DNA from: Climacium dendroides
Taxonomy: Eukaryota; Streptophyta; Bryopsida; Hypnales; Climaciaceae
Direction: 5' to 3'
NCBI GenBank assembly: GCA_950106755.1
Contig: OX467083.1
Coordinates: 22,005,029-22,069,028, forward strand
DNA length: 64,000 bases
Part shown: positions 1-11,879 of the stretch, piece by piece
Layout: each line of letters opens with the position of its first letter
Numbering within the stretch: the first letter of the stretch is position 1
The notes under the pieces: generated by a model
Told to the model about the DNA's origin: nothing
Databases searched by the model: none
The model's input: the letters and a program-made list of their open reading frames with translations, nothing else
Translations under genes and position numbers: made by a program

Positions 1-968
1 TGGTAGGGATGGCAATGTAGATCTACAACTTTTTAAGCAAAATAACTTATAGCATGAGAATAATCTAAATAAAAGATCTTCATTTTTTCATTTACTTTTT
101 GTCCCTACATGAACTAGTTTACTTCATAAACTTGCACAAAAATCATGAAGCACCAAGTGAGCATGCCACTCACATCCTTGAAAAATAAACAAAATAGTGT
201 TTCTCAATATATTTCTATTTATGCTAGTAAGGGTTCTAGAAGAAATATATAATTCTCTTTTTCAGTCAAAATACTATTTGAAGATGCAATTTTGACCTCC
301 AACTATGGGATAAAACATATATTGAATTGAGAAATATTTTTTTCAAGTGAAAGGTATAAGAGTTACCTTCAAACTAGTATAGTTGAAAATACACCAACTA
401 GTTTTTTTGAATTGGTTGAACAATGTAGATAGATTGTTGCAGTACAATTCAAGTTCCAAAGAATTATATATCTTTTCAAGATACTATTGTATTTTCATTC
501 ATTTCATGTAACTTTCATAGTAAGCTCTTGAAAACATTTATAATCCACCAAGTGGTGAATGCTAAGACCTTTATGGGTTAAACTAACCCTAAGTGAAAAG
601 AAAATATTGCAAGGCAATCAACTCTTTTTTTTTTGGTAGAACTACTTGCACCCTAAAATGGATGCAAGTAAGGAAAAATGGATAGAATAAACCACATGTG
701 TTTATTCATCCATACATGTATCTATTGTGTAATATTAAATGCTTTGATCTAAATATGGATGAATCCAATATTTTATGGAAAAGAGTTTGTCAATTTCATT
801 AAGATTTTGGAAAAATTATTTGAATTTTTTCTAGGTTGACGTATAGGTTGATGTATAGAAAGAGTTTGTTCATTTGAGGTCCCACAATTGCACTATAATG
901 GGCCGACAAGTGACTCTATATCTAGATTTACGCATGCCACACATTTTTTCTTAATGTTAAAGTAGCCC
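1..968. other. AT-rich intergenic DNA, no gene seen
   Basis: AT-rich sequence without a convincing reading frame, splice structure or terminal repeat. It precedes the GC-richer start of the first gene near 1.0 kb. Confidence 0.6.
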
Positions 969-979
969 ATGCCAACATG

Positions 980-1419
980 TGGTAAGATTCTAAGATTCTG
1001 GCAAAAATTCGCCAAAAAAAAAATTTGGCTGCTGCGAGGTTCCTGTGCTCGAGAGGGCTATGGAGCTTCCGCCCTGAGTGTGCTTTCTCCTCTCCCTGAC
1101 ACTCACTCTCACTTTCATGGCGCTCTGTCCCCGTCGCTGTCTTCTGCTCCTCCTTCTCCGCCCGACTTCGACACACAACAGGCAACACAGACGCCCTTCC
1201 GGCCTTCCCAACGGGCTCCCGTTCGCACAATCAATCCACATGCTCTCCGCATTTATTGTGGTCTCGTCCGTTCCAAACTTGAACGCCAAACTGTCCGCCT
1301 CTTTTTCTCGTGAATCCCTCTTCCATCTTCCTTTAATTATTTGCCTCTTTATTCTTTAGGAGGGGAGGCTGCGGGGGAAGCGGAGGAAAGAGCGCCATTC
1401 CTGCTGCTGTCAGTGCGGA
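980..1419 (+). other. Putative 5' leader (promoter plus untranslated first exon) of the kinase-like gene
   Basis: Base composition shifts sharply here to CT-rich and GC-richer sequence, typical of a plant leader. The stretch ends at a strong donor (GTAAGT, GT at 1420-1421). No long ATG frame links to the coding exons downstream, so I read this as an untranslated first exon followed by a large 5' intron. The transcription start cannot be placed from sequence alone. Confidence 0.4.
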
Positions 1420-1574
1420 GTAAGTGCTAGAGCGGTCTAACTTTCATCACATGTTTAATTTTCGAGGTTTCTGGTCGGCGGGACATGCTTGCCGCGAAGC
1501 TTGGTGTGGAACAATGGCTCGAGCTGTTCTCCTGTGTATTGAGGTCAGTACCGCTGTGTTTTTTTTTTTTTTTT

Positions 1575-2700
1575 TTGTCTGGATGTAGGATAGCTGGAGG
1601 TGCGGGAATGCAGTAGGAAATGTAGGTAGGTTTTCTGGAAGTTTAGTGATAGCTGTTGCTGAGTTCTAGTTCGATTAGTTAGCATCAGTGTTTTGCGCAC
1701 AATGTGATCCTCCCTCTGGAACTGTATGGAGTAGAACGAAACGTGATTCAAATCCGAGGCGAAAATTTACTCATCGGTGGAGAAGGATTGTCGTGCTTGT
1801 TAGGGCCAGCTTGGACTCTCTGCCACTGTGATGTGACAGGTGATGAGAGTTTCGGTGAGGAGAGTTCCGGTAGTGGAAGAGTTTTCTCCGAGAGTGAGGA
1901 AATCTGAGTGCGAAACGATGGGAGTTCTAATCCTGTGCTTTTATGTTTTTCTTTTTCTGGTACCGCTAGCGTCTGGCTTGTTCCTTGTTATGCATTAGTA
2001 ATGTACGTTCGTGTCAGTTTCGGAGAGAGTAGTGTTAGCTATGATCGAGAGTTTTAGGTCGATTGATCCCGTGGACGCGTTAGCATCTGACGCACAATGC
2101 GCACCTTCCTCTGGCTATTAATGTCATAGCTGTGCCTCAATCAAGTTGAACTAAAAGTGATTTTAAATCGAAGGCAGAAATTCACTCATCGGCGGAATGT
2201 GATTTCTGTTTAGTTATTTACCAGCTTGAGTTCTGCTACTGTGTGATTTAACAGATGGTGAGAGTTCTGGAATCGGTAAATGTGAGCGATTTAGTTCGAT
2301 CCATCTTGAGTAATACCGTGCGGCTGGCCTTTTCCTCCTTGTGTAGGATCTAGTAGGAGGTACGCGGATGACCTAGAGAAACGTAGGTTCTCGGAAGGAT
2401 AGTGTTAGCTGTTGCCGAGTTTCAGTTCGATTGAGCATTAGCGTTTGACGCACAATGTTCTTCTCACTCTGGCCATTATGTGTCCTTGCTGTCCCTCCCG
2501 GTACTCTGTAAAGTAGGACTAATTGTGATTTATATCCGGTACGGAAATGTGTTCGTCGGCGAACATTGATGCACGTTCGGGCCAGCTCTAGCTCTGCCGC
2601 TGTGTGATATGACAGGTGGTGAGAGTTCCAGAATCGACATCTAAAATGCTGTAGTTCGATTCAACTCTTGTAGAATGTTCGAACGGATATGCGGATCTAG
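1575..2700 (+). repeat. Three ~375-bp diverged tandem copies in the 5' intron of the kinase-like gene
   Basis: Anchor motifs recur in order. Sequence around AGTG(T/A)TAGCT starts near 1644, 2031 and 2401 (steps 387 and 370). The motif ACAG(G/A)TG(A/G)TGAGAGTT occurs near 1836, 2251 and 2610. The copies are well diverged but collinear. They lie between the putative leader donor (1420) and the first supported coding exon (3927). No coding frame runs through them. Confidence 0.8.
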
Positions 2701-3926
2701 CCTTTGCGTGATGGTTTCTGTCATTGCTTTTAGAGAGTCTACATACGGAAGAGCTGGAATATTAGTGTCTATGGTCTCTTCACACCTAACCTGGACGTTG
2801 CACGTAATGGTGGTTTTAGTCGAAGGGACATCTATGGCGCATAGTAGCTAGTAGTTTAGGTTCGTGATCTGTTACTACCGTTTCCGCAAAGGACGAATTA
2901 CGCTCAGTACAATTCTTGGAATCCTCACAGGCGAATTATATCTATGATTTGAATGCGAGTACTGACCTTGCGAAATTGCTTCTGAAAGGAGGAAGAAGCT
3001 GCCGGCCGTCGGGAGGCCCATTTGGGACAGTGATTTCGACACTTAGCGGACACCTTTAGACTAGGAAATGCGAAGGATTTGCTATCCACGCTCGTCGATT
3101 GACGTGAAAAGGTGTCTCGTAGTTCCTGAAGATGAGATCTGGTACGCGATAATGCATACATACTCTTTATTTCTCCTCATTCCTTCATTTTAAATCAATC
3201 AGAAATTCATTATTGGATCCCGTTGACGCAGAAAAAACAGTGTTTAAATGCCAATGTAAGCATTATGGCAATTTCAAATTGGAGTTTTCACTCAAACTAT
3301 TCCTTCCTCAGAGCTCTTGATCCTAGTGCCCTGGCAACTCTCTGGCGCTCTTCAGACATACAGTGCATTAAAGTGCTCGCTTAGGATTGTGCTCTATGTG
3401 ACGAAATGAGCCCAGTACAAAGAATAAGTGTTGAGAAATGGCATTGGTGCTTGACGTCACTGTCTTCGAATTGTTTTATTCTTGAACTAGCTGACTTTGC
3501 TTATGCTTAGTACTCCAGTAGTAGCTGCTAATTTTGTCCCTGTTCAGGACGGCGCGCCAAATCTGGAGAAGGGTCTTCGTCCAGGTCCGAAAGGTGGAAG
3601 GGCAAAGGGGAAGGGAGTTTTCGTCGAGCTGATTTAGGTGTGTGCTTAGTTTCCTCCTCAAATCACTTAGCAATTAAGTGTGGCTATCCCAAATTGTGTT
3701 CCCCATTTATATATTCGTGCAAGTTCGAAGGTAATCAGTTGAGGAATTGTGGAATGGAAATGTTATATGAGTTCTCGAGATCAGTTCGAATTGAATCTAG
3801 ATCTCGAGTTTTTCCCATACTTCTGGTGAGTTAATATTGGGTCGCTTGCAGGTAAAATCGTATATTCTCCCAGAGTCTAAGCTGCGAATGGAATCATTTT
3901 TTGTTAACACTTAGTATCCGATTTAG
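2701..3926 (+). other. Rest of the 5' intron or unlocated first coding exon
   Basis: The ATG of the kinase-like protein should lie in this interval or further upstream, because the first supported coding exon has no ATG. One candidate is a short ATG frame from 3754 ending at a donor (CTG/GTGAGT near 3826), but its phase does not match the acceptor at 3926. I could not assign the start. Confidence 0.3.
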
Positions 3927-6900
3927 AAAGTGTGATATTTACGAGCCTGTGTTTGCTATCGCAGAGGGACTCAGGGAATTCTCTCGCAAACTTGTGAACG
4001 TTGATGCATTCATCACCGAGATTCAAGAATGGATTGAAGAGAAGCTTCAGATTCTTCCTTCAGGGAGAACAAAATTCCATTCTCCTTTTCAAGTCGATCA
4101 ACTTCGGTTACTCGATTATGCATTAGTGGGTGTGTCCTTTCAGCAGCTGCTACGGATGCCGGTTTCGCAGTCATACACGTCCTCACCAGGTGAATCCTTT
4201 GTCATTACATTTACCTTATTTTAGAAGGTTCATCAATGTGAGTAGATGTTGCTGGTTGATGTTACTTTGGGGTCTAATTTTTGCTGCCTCTAGTTGCAGA
4301 GCCTGCCGTGTATCTTGCTGTGGAAGATTTTATGCATACAGCAACGCAAAGGCTATGGGAGACGTTTTGGGATGCCCCTGAAGAATCCGAGCGTATGCCT
4401 TTTTACATTATGGGCCCACATACCTCTGCTTCCGAATCCCTTTCGGTATGCTTATTGCGCAACATTCTCATCCAGTTTTATTGTAGTGCAAGATTTGATT
4501 TTAATTACTCGTCGACTTCAACAAACTGGTTGATCGCTTCATTACCTCAACGGCTGGATACCATTACGGTGCTTGGAATTTGGCTTTGATTTCCTTGACT
4601 AGTTTCAGTGTTGTTTGAGATGCTGGTGGTCATATCCAATACTCAATCTATTCAATTGATAATGATACAAATATTTATTCGGACATACATGTACAACGTT
4701 GGCTGTCCACCCCTTAATTTACCGGCGGTTTACGTGTGCAATCTACAGGCTCTAGTTTTGGATAAAGCGAGCTCAAGGGGGTCAGGAGGAACACTGCCTG
4801 GAGCTGCTATCATTGCCAAAAATGGTTCTGGTGGAGGAGGGGGACACGTCCTGTGGGACCACGTTGCTGCGTTTGTCGAAGTTAGAGAGGATGTTACTGG
4901 AGCTACTTCTTCTACGGGTTTGCAATCGGCACCTTCTTTAGAGGTTATCGGGCGTGCTCTGTTTCACGGTCTTTTGATGCTTACATCAAGATCTCTAGCG
5001 AAGAAGCCATCCGTGCAGTATAATGGAGACACTGCCTACATTTTGTTTGTGAACTCAAGACAAGGTGGGGTTGTGAGGCTCAAGGGAGACGTTTCAAAAC
5101 TGGAAACCAATACAGACGATGTTTATGTGTGTGCTGCTGCGTGGATTAAGGAGCATGTAGAAGTTACAGTATGTCCAGTGGAATTAGTGTGGAATAGGTT
5201 TGGTAACGCAAATTGGGGAGACATTGGTGCATTGCAACTATTACTGGCAATTTTCCATTCGATTGAACAGTGCCGAGGTCCACCAAGGAATCCACTTGCA
5301 GAGATGGCAGCTCTGCATAATGAAAGAGTGCAGCATAGACTGATTGAACGTGAGAGTCTTGAGATGCAAGAGTCTGGTGAAACTGGATCGTCACGACGCA
5401 GCAATTCGCTTCGACGCAGCAGTCAGCTTGAAAGTCTTGAGATAGAGGAAGAAGAAGAGGTCAGAGACATTAGCCCTTGATGCTAATGATCATTCTTTTC
5501 CCTTCTTTTTTCCTCTTGTTTAGTTATTGAAAATGGATAGCTTGATCTCGTCCTTGATCTTTAGAAATTCAATAGTAAGTTCCAACTGCTGTTGCCATGC
5601 TTGAAAATGCGATGTTTTTACTGTTAATGGTTGGGTTCTGATTATCGTGTCTCAAATTACTCCCCTGTCTCAGGAAGTTGAAATCATGGATAATAGACGT
5701 ACGTCTGATCACATTATGAAGCTTGAACCTGGCACTATTTTGTGGCTCGAAGATGCTCATTGGCAACGAGGTTTCCAGATTCACGAGCAATTGGGCAGAA
5801 GGAATTCTTCCGTGTACAGTGCAATTTCCCTTGACGAGGTGGGAAAACCTCTAGCAGTTCATGTCGGGGCACATCCCTCACAGTTGGAGCCATCGTGGGA
5901 AGATATGAGCACTTGGTATCAGGTTCGTTCTTTTTCTATTCGTCCTTCCTTTGGAGAAGACAGTTTCTCTGTGATTTCTGTTCTTGACTAGATGCTCTTA
6001 GCTTGGAATGCTCTTATTCGTTGATTTCATCCGTGATTGGAGGTCCAAGGATGTTCAGAACGTCCAGTTTCATCTCACCAGAGTCTAATAATGACTGCAG
6101 CTAGGATTTCAATGATTTTCTCTTTACCTTGTGTGATGAATACTAACGGAATCGCTATTATGACACAACAAATGCTTCGGCCAGGTCCAGAGACAGACAC
6201 GGGTGTTAAATATAATGAAACAACGGGGTGTTTCGAGCAAATATTTGACTCAGATTATTGCATCCGGCAGACTTATGCACCCAGGACCATGTTCAAAGAA
6301 GAGTCCAACAAGTCGTTGTGATCATCCTTGGTGTGGGACTCCTGTCTTGGTCACAGCCCCCATTGGAGAGACTGTTGACTTTGTTGTTGAAAGAGAAGGT
6401 CTGTTTCCTGTTGAGGAAGCTCTTCGGATCTGCCATGACTGTTTATCAGCACTGCGAAGTGCCGGCTCAATTGGAATACAGCATGGAGATATCACCCCTG
6501 ATCATGTCATTCGAGTGACAGGAAGTGATGGGGACTATTACTATGTTTTGTCGGATTGGGGTCATGGTGTTTTAGAGGAGAGAGACAGCCCCGCTTTGTC
6601 CCCTCAGTTTTCGTCTACAGCAGCTTTACAAGATGGAAAACTTTTTCCTGCTTCCGATACTGAGAGTTTGGTATACCTCCTTTACTACATCAGTGGGGGA
6701 ATCATTCCTGAGTTTGATAGTATGGAGGCTGCCTTACAGTGGAGGGATAGGGTATGGTCCCGGCGAATCATCCAACAGCAGTTAGGCGAGGTATCTGCTG
6801 TTCTGAAGGCCTTCGCAGATTATGTGGACACCCTCTGTGGCACCCCCTATCCTGTTGATTATGACATTTGGCTACATCGGTTGGCACGAGCTCTCAGTAT

Positions 6901-6985
6901 AGATCCCAGCAAGAACGAACTATCATCTGGTCGTCTGGAGTTCATGGCCGAGTCATCTGGAACCTCTGCACCTTCAGTAAGCTGA
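3927..6985 (+). CDS. Large protein with degenerate kinase-like C-terminal domain (five coding exons; start exon not located)
   Basis: Supported exons are 3927-4189, 4294-4445, 4749-5459, 5674-5922 and 6185-6985. All have GT-AG borders and compatible phases, giving at least 724 residues. The N-terminal part (residues ~1-370) opens with a YEPVFAIAEGL-like segment and includes a Gly-rich loop, an SLEVIGRALFHGLLML helix and an acidic, Ser-rich tail before residue ~380. The last two exons look like a protein kinase fold: a glycine-loop-like segment (LGRRNSSVYSA), a helix-C-like stretch, HGDITPDHV where an active kinase has HRDLKPxN, and LSDWG where it has DFG. The catalytic-loop Asp is kept, the Asn is replaced by His, and the ATP-binding Lys is not evident. 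I infer a pseudokinase or atypical kinase. I do not recognise a named family, and its partner and location are unknown. The acceptor of exon 2 is ambiguous by 6 bp (4294 or 4300). Confidence 0.8.
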
Positions 6986-8560
6986 GTTGTCCATTGTCTT
7001 GATTCCTACCCTACATTCTTGCAAAGAAGTAGCAAAGGCTACTGGGAGTTTGTACGAAAGTGCATTATCGAGAACAAGCTAGCTAGTATGGCTGTTCGGA
7101 ACTCCAAGGCTGATTGGTGCGTTTCTGATGTCGGCTTTACTTCCACACTTACACGCTCTCGAACCAGTTAGGTGCATGCAGACTAGTGACCGTATACCTG
7201 TGCACTCTGTTTTCAATGAAATGATACCTCGTCATCCAGCCCTTAGTGCGCGATTTGACAGGCTGGCACATTAACATTTTCACTGGTTGGTCTTAGGTGG
7301 AGCTGCTGGAGGAATGCGGATTTTTTCGTAGGCATTTAGAGTAGAATGTTCGAACTCACCACACAGGTTTGACCTGTACATTTTCTAGGTAATAATAGTT
7401 GAGGGACTCTTAATTGGATTGTGATATTTATTTTTTCTATTGCGGATTGGCAGCATTTGCCATAGTGCTCGGTAAGAGACTTTAGGTTGCCCGCTATTTC
7501 TGATGGAGGTGGTAATGTCGAACTTTTCCTGCGTCAAGAATGTCGAGAAGAGATGGCGCATATTGACACAAATTCCTGGCGAATCATTTCCAAGATACAG
7601 TTCATGGTGCATATCTGATGGAGAAATTGGCAAAACCTTGGAGCCTTGTCACCCGTGAGGCAGCGTTCTGTTGGTGAAGGATGAGGACGTCGTCAAGGAG
7701 GCTTTTTCAATAGGCAACTTAATTGGTTGGGAAGTGTCAAAACACTCTTCATGGATGCAGGGATTCATCAGAGTATTAATTCGAGGTACACCTTTTCCAA
7801 GCAGCCAACCTGATGTGCCTGTCAACGTGAAAAACTATTTGCAGGCGTTTAAACCACCCGCCAAACTACCTTGAACTGGGCTGTCCTGCCTAGGTTTCAG
7901 AGGGATATTCGATGGGCCGTATTTCTAAATGCTGCTCAGGTTGTGAATACTTTCTCCTTTATTTGCAGCTGCTGGACTTCATGCGGGTTCCAGGAATCCT
8001 AATCAGGCTACGGGGGCTATTTGACAAATTCTACGATATATCAGTTGACTTGCTCAACTTCCATTCTCCAGTTTTCAAATGCCGAGACCAAGGTAAACAA
8101 CTCCTTTCAGTGGTCTTCAGCAGAGCGAAGCAGCATTAGCTGCATATTTATTACTGAAGTGCTTTGTATTATAGGAGTGCATTATCAGAGTTGTAATATA
8201 GCTGGAAAGATTGTCAATACTCTGGAACCCCTGAGCACGTACGATATTTACTGTTCATGTTCTGACAATTTTTGTCACAGGTGGTACTGGTATAATTTGT
8301 ACTTGGAACAGGAAGCTGTTTTCTTGCTATGCTGAGGTACTGTGGATGAAATGGGTTGATTTTGGGTTGCAACGTGATTTATTTTTTGGCTAGAACTCTC
8401 AAAGATTGGAGTCTAGAAAGTTGCTTGTCATTATGTCTGCCTAATAGTGTTGTATGTGCTACCAAGCTTTGCTGTTTCTATTCTTCATTTCCTGGATTTG
8501 TTTTTCCGTCTGCCTAACTGAGTCGCAGGAAAAATTTATGACATTGCCTTATGGACCCCA
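6986..8560 (+). other. 3' flank of the kinase-like gene; spliced UTR or unrecognised transcript
   Basis: This stretch keeps a gene-like base composition but lacks a long frame. A segment at about 7968-8091 has a clean acceptor (TTATTTGCAG) and donor (CCAAG/GTAAAC) and is open in one frame, which suggests an internal exon. The last coding exon could also splice at 6974 (TTCA/GTAAGC) just before its stop. Whether this is an extended 3' UTR, alternative 3' exons or a separate gene cannot be told here. Confidence 0.35.
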
Positions 8561-8569
8561 ATATCCCCA

Positions 8570-8770
8570 CTCCAAAGACTCCCTATTTTGTGCTTGATTG
8601 ATTTATCGACCACACCTCTCCTAGCTAATTTAGGGCCTCTGATTGCGAATTCAGATGATTCGCAAATTTTATATGTGTGGTAAATAAAAAATTTCAGCGT
8701 TTTCCCTCGTGGACGAGCTTGCAGGGTGAACTGACGCTAGGGGACGGTAGCTCAATTGCACCCTACCTAC
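8570..8770. repeat. Fragment of dispersed repeat family also at 15.3-16.0 and 59.3-59.6 kb
   Basis: The segment with AGGGCCTCTGATTGCGAATT and AATAAAAAATTTC followed by GGTGAACTGAC resembles parts of the Mutator-like MITE at 59338-59575 and the longer copies near 15.3-16.0 kb. Edges are degraded and no target duplication was found. Confidence 0.5.
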
Positions 8771-8939
8771 CGCATAATGTTTTTCCTACATCCTGCGTTC
8801 ATCGTGCGTCTGCGTTCTGCGCCGTTTTTTCTGTTTCATCGTCCATTGTGCGGTTGCGCCCATTTGCTTGCTCTGGATCCGCGACGGTAAAATCTTCTAC
8901 AATTCTCCTATATCATTCTCCTCACCTACAGAGAGGGTC

Positions 8940-9140
8940 TCACCAACAGAAAGGGTGTCACATCTTCATGGTTTCTAACAGAAAGGGTGTCACACTTTCT
9001 TCGTGGTTTCTAGCTCCTAATTGGCTCCTGTTTTCTCTCAACTTCCCATTCTTCATAGAAATCTCATTTTCACTTCTCATTCTTCATGGAAATCTCATTT
9101 TCACTCAACTTCTCATTCTTCATGGAAATCTCGTTTTTGA
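8940..9140 (+). repeat. Two short minisatellites
   Basis: A unit of about 36 bp with AACAGAAAGGGTGTCACA occurs twice near 8945-9012. Next to it, a ~33-bp unit with CATTCTTCATGGAAATCTC occurs three times near 9048-9131. An open frame across the array is probably an artefact of the repeat. Confidence 0.75.
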
Positions 9141-9179
9141 GAAGGTGTGACTACCCCTAATACCCCTGATTCTACGATG

Positions 9180-10196
9180 CATTTTACTTCAATCACAATC
9201 CTCGAACTTGAAACCTCCAGGGTCATTGAGGAACAAATTTCTTGATGCTAGGGATACAATAACAGGGGAAGAAACCGAACAAGCAATTCTAGTTGATTAA
9301 GTACAATAGTATTCCTAGGATGAAAACAGTGATAACCAGTACTAAACGGTATTGTACTATAATATACTCTTCCTGATCACTAACAGGCAAACTGCAACAG
9401 AGAAAACAGATTTAATGCTTGCATGATGATTCGGGAATGAAGCAGAGGTACAAACCATTTCTGGACAATTAGGTTGGGTGGTGAAGTATCTCCCCAACCG
9501 ACTAATTCAGATTGCTCCAACGTAGATACTCAAATCAAATTTGCCACAGTTGTAAAAACAAAGGCTTCTTGTAAATAGGAGTTCCAGTGACTGGATCCGG
9601 AGTAGGTTTCTGCTCTGATACCCACGCTTCTCTCTAGGTTTCTTACAACCGTCGCCACAGTATGATGGGGAAAAGAGAATGGAATCCAACCTTACGTTTC
9701 ACAACAGCTTTTTTATCACAATAAAATGCGGAACATTAAAAACACAGGGCACAAGTCTCAACAAGCGACCTGCAACAGATTTTTTCCCACTGAAAAAACT
9801 TGGGCTTTACAGCTTAAGCACTACGAAGAGTCCCGAAATCTAATGCGGCAATAGCTCTCGCATGTAGTATACAATCTAGCAACAGGCTTCTGTTGTGCAC
9901 TGCAAACACAAACAAACAGCAAGAGAAAGCAAGTGCATCAGAAAAAAAATACAGAAGATTAAAAATACAAGGCACTCCGTCAGGACACTGTTTCACTTTA
10001 GTCTACACTTCCTTAAATGAGATGAACGAAGTTTTCTGGGCAGATCAAGAAGAAAACATAGTTTGAAAGTAGTGCAGACAACCACAGTCTATAATGAGGG
10101 TGTGGTAATAACAAACAAGCCAAAATATTAAGAGATTAATTGAAAAAAAGTATGAAGGCCATATGAATCATACCAGATAAAAGAATTTGAAAAGCT
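9180..10196. other. Spacer and probable 3' UTR of CP12
   Basis: No convincing coding exon. The part nearest 10196 should hold the CP12 3' UTR on the minus strand. The rest shows no repeat structure that I recognise. Confidence 0.4.
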
Positions 10197-11457
10197 CTAG
10201 TCCTCGTACACACGGCACTCATCAGTCTCGGGGTTTTCAGCACAGTATTCTTCCAACGGATCGCTTTGTTTCTTTGAGGCCTTCTGGTGTGCAGCTGCTG
10301 CGGAAAGCTCCTCAACATCATCCCATGATACCGCACATGGTGCAGATGTCGGATCCTCCTCGCAAGCCTTCTGAGCATAGGCAATGGCTTCGGAGATCTG
10401 CAGGTGACACATCATATATCAAAATTGTCAAATCAGTAAAGTACTTCAAACCGTCATGTGGGTGTCAAAAATTCGTGATGACTATCTACGCCAAAAGAAA
10501 ACCCTCTCTCCAGAGATGGAAGCCTCTTCGGAGAGATGTGGCAATAAGATATGCCACGGTAGGTCTATCCCACCCGAAAGACGAAGGCCAGGCCTTGAAA
10601 CGTAGCTTACTCACGTACGCACTTCTCGACAGTACAATCGCTAAAATTAAATATATAAGAAACGAATCCAGACGGTCATGTGTAGCAAAGGCTAATCTCG
10701 GAATTCTGAGATTGCATGGAATTCAAAGCCCAGCGAACAGTCGCCTCCAGTCTCCATAGTCCACACAAGAAAGTAGTAGCAACGACAAATCATTTTCTCA
10801 CAGCAGAAACCACCACAATAAAGCGACAGAGACATGCAGGTCTCCGCCGAATTGGAGCACAAGAAACTTCCATCTATACCTCTCACACACATGCAAAACA
10901 TGGAAACTGGATATAGAAATGCCATGTTAGGTCTACGGCTCAGAAAACCAAGGGCCAAACGTCGAACGAAGCTCACTCAAAAGCCTGACATACCATTTCT
11001 TGATACAACAGTACTTTCCCTCAGATCTAGAGGAAGCACTCAAGCCCGGGTAAATCTTACTTACAACTCTGAGAATGCATGAAAATCACAGCACCGCACA
11101 GCAGTTTTTTCGGCTCTCAAGTTTCCACAATAATCCGTAACAACACATCATTTTTTGTCCTAAACGTCAGACTTCCAAGAATTACAAAAACTCCTTCTAC
11201 GCCACTAACGGACACACTCGCAGAAACGCACACATGCCAAAAAAGGAGGTCAGACTGCATTCCGCACGCACCTTGTCATTCAAATCGTCCTGCTGCTTGG
11301 TCTCGTTCTGCGACATCGCCACAACGGAGAGACGCCGCCTGAGGTTCAAGGGCGCGGTCATGCGGACGCTGGAGACGCTGGAGTACGAAGCGGACGCGTT
11401 CAATGGCGCAGCAACGAAGGTCGCCAGCGACGAAGCAGTCATAGTCACAGCGGCCAT
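10197..11457 (-). CDS. CP12: Calvin cycle protein CP12, chloroplastic
   Basis: Exon 1 is 11457-11272 and exon 2 is 10397-10197, joined in phase 0 across an 874-bp GT-AG intron; the product is 128 aa. Exon 1 encodes a Ser/Ala-rich, acid-poor N-terminus with RRRLSVVAMS near the likely plastid cleavage site. Exon 2 encodes the mature core: an N-terminal Cys pair (KACEEDPTSAPC), the conserved WDDVEELSAAAAH core, and a C-terminal Cys pair in EEYCAENPETDEC, ending RVYED. In the known family, CP12 is a redox-sensitive, partly disordered stromal protein. It binds GAPDH and phosphoribulokinase into an inactive complex in the dark; thioredoxin opens its disulfides in the light. All four cysteines and the GAPDH-binding tail are present, so it should be functional. 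The start is the first Met of the transit peptide. Confidence 0.96.
10540..11180 (-). repeat. ~365-bp tandem duplication inside the CP12 intron
   Basis: Collinear anchors are ATGCCA(C/T)G(G/T)TAGGTCTA near 10551 and 10919 (step 368) and CTGAGA(T/A)TGCATG near 10706 and 11069 (step 363). Between them, the AAGGCCAGGCCTTGAAACGT and AGGGCCAAACGTCGAACG segments also align. The copies are clearly diverged. The whole array lies within the intron (10398-11271). Confidence 0.75.
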
Positions 11458-11860
11458 TGCAAGAGAATTTTCAACACAGAATGGAGGGAAAACTGAACTG
11501 AATTGAACTGAAGATTCGTGAAATTGCTCGACGTGGAGATGCAATTGCGCTACTTGTAGCAATGGAGCGAGTGTGGCTCCACAAGAATTGCGCGAGAAGG
11601 AGCGAGCTGGAGAAGCAAGCGGAGGAAGCCGAGGGTGGGGGTGGATGGCAGTGGGGAGGATGGCGGGCAGGGGGGAATTTTTCTTAGTGCTGCCCTTATC
11701 CGAGGCATTTCTCTTGGCTCTGCTGAGTCTATCCCGTTCACACGGGACTCTTGGTGGTGACCGCAGTGACCTCTTTAATGTCACATCGGTAACAAACCGT
11801 AGGGAACGAACGTTTCCTGTTCGAAACTCACTTGGAGAACTGGCTAAAATTTGCTCCATT
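11458..11860 (-). promoter_or_regulatory. CP12 5' leader and proximal promoter
   Basis: CT-rich sequence on the minus strand immediately upstream of the CP12 ATG. A GGATAAG element (plus-strand CTTATCC, 11695-11701) matches the I-box core known from light-regulated photosynthesis genes. No clear TATA box was seen. The regulatory reading is inferred from the motif and the identity of the gene. Confidence 0.35.
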
Positions 11861-11879
11861 GCTACTTCAAAACTAGAGT

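Noticed and set aside
928..1359. Overlapping frames on both strands near 1.0-1.35 kb
   Set aside because: They overlap in several frames at once in CT-rich leader-like DNA, resemble no protein and do not splice in phase to the downstream exons.
8677..9150. 157-codon frame in the 8.7-9.15 kb repeats
   Set aside because: It runs through a dispersed repeat and two minisatellites, and its sequence is repetitive.
11197..11271. Extension of the CP12 exon-1 frame past the donor
   Set aside because: The joined exon 2 gives the conserved CP12 core, while the extension is unrelated sequence after a GTGCGT donor.
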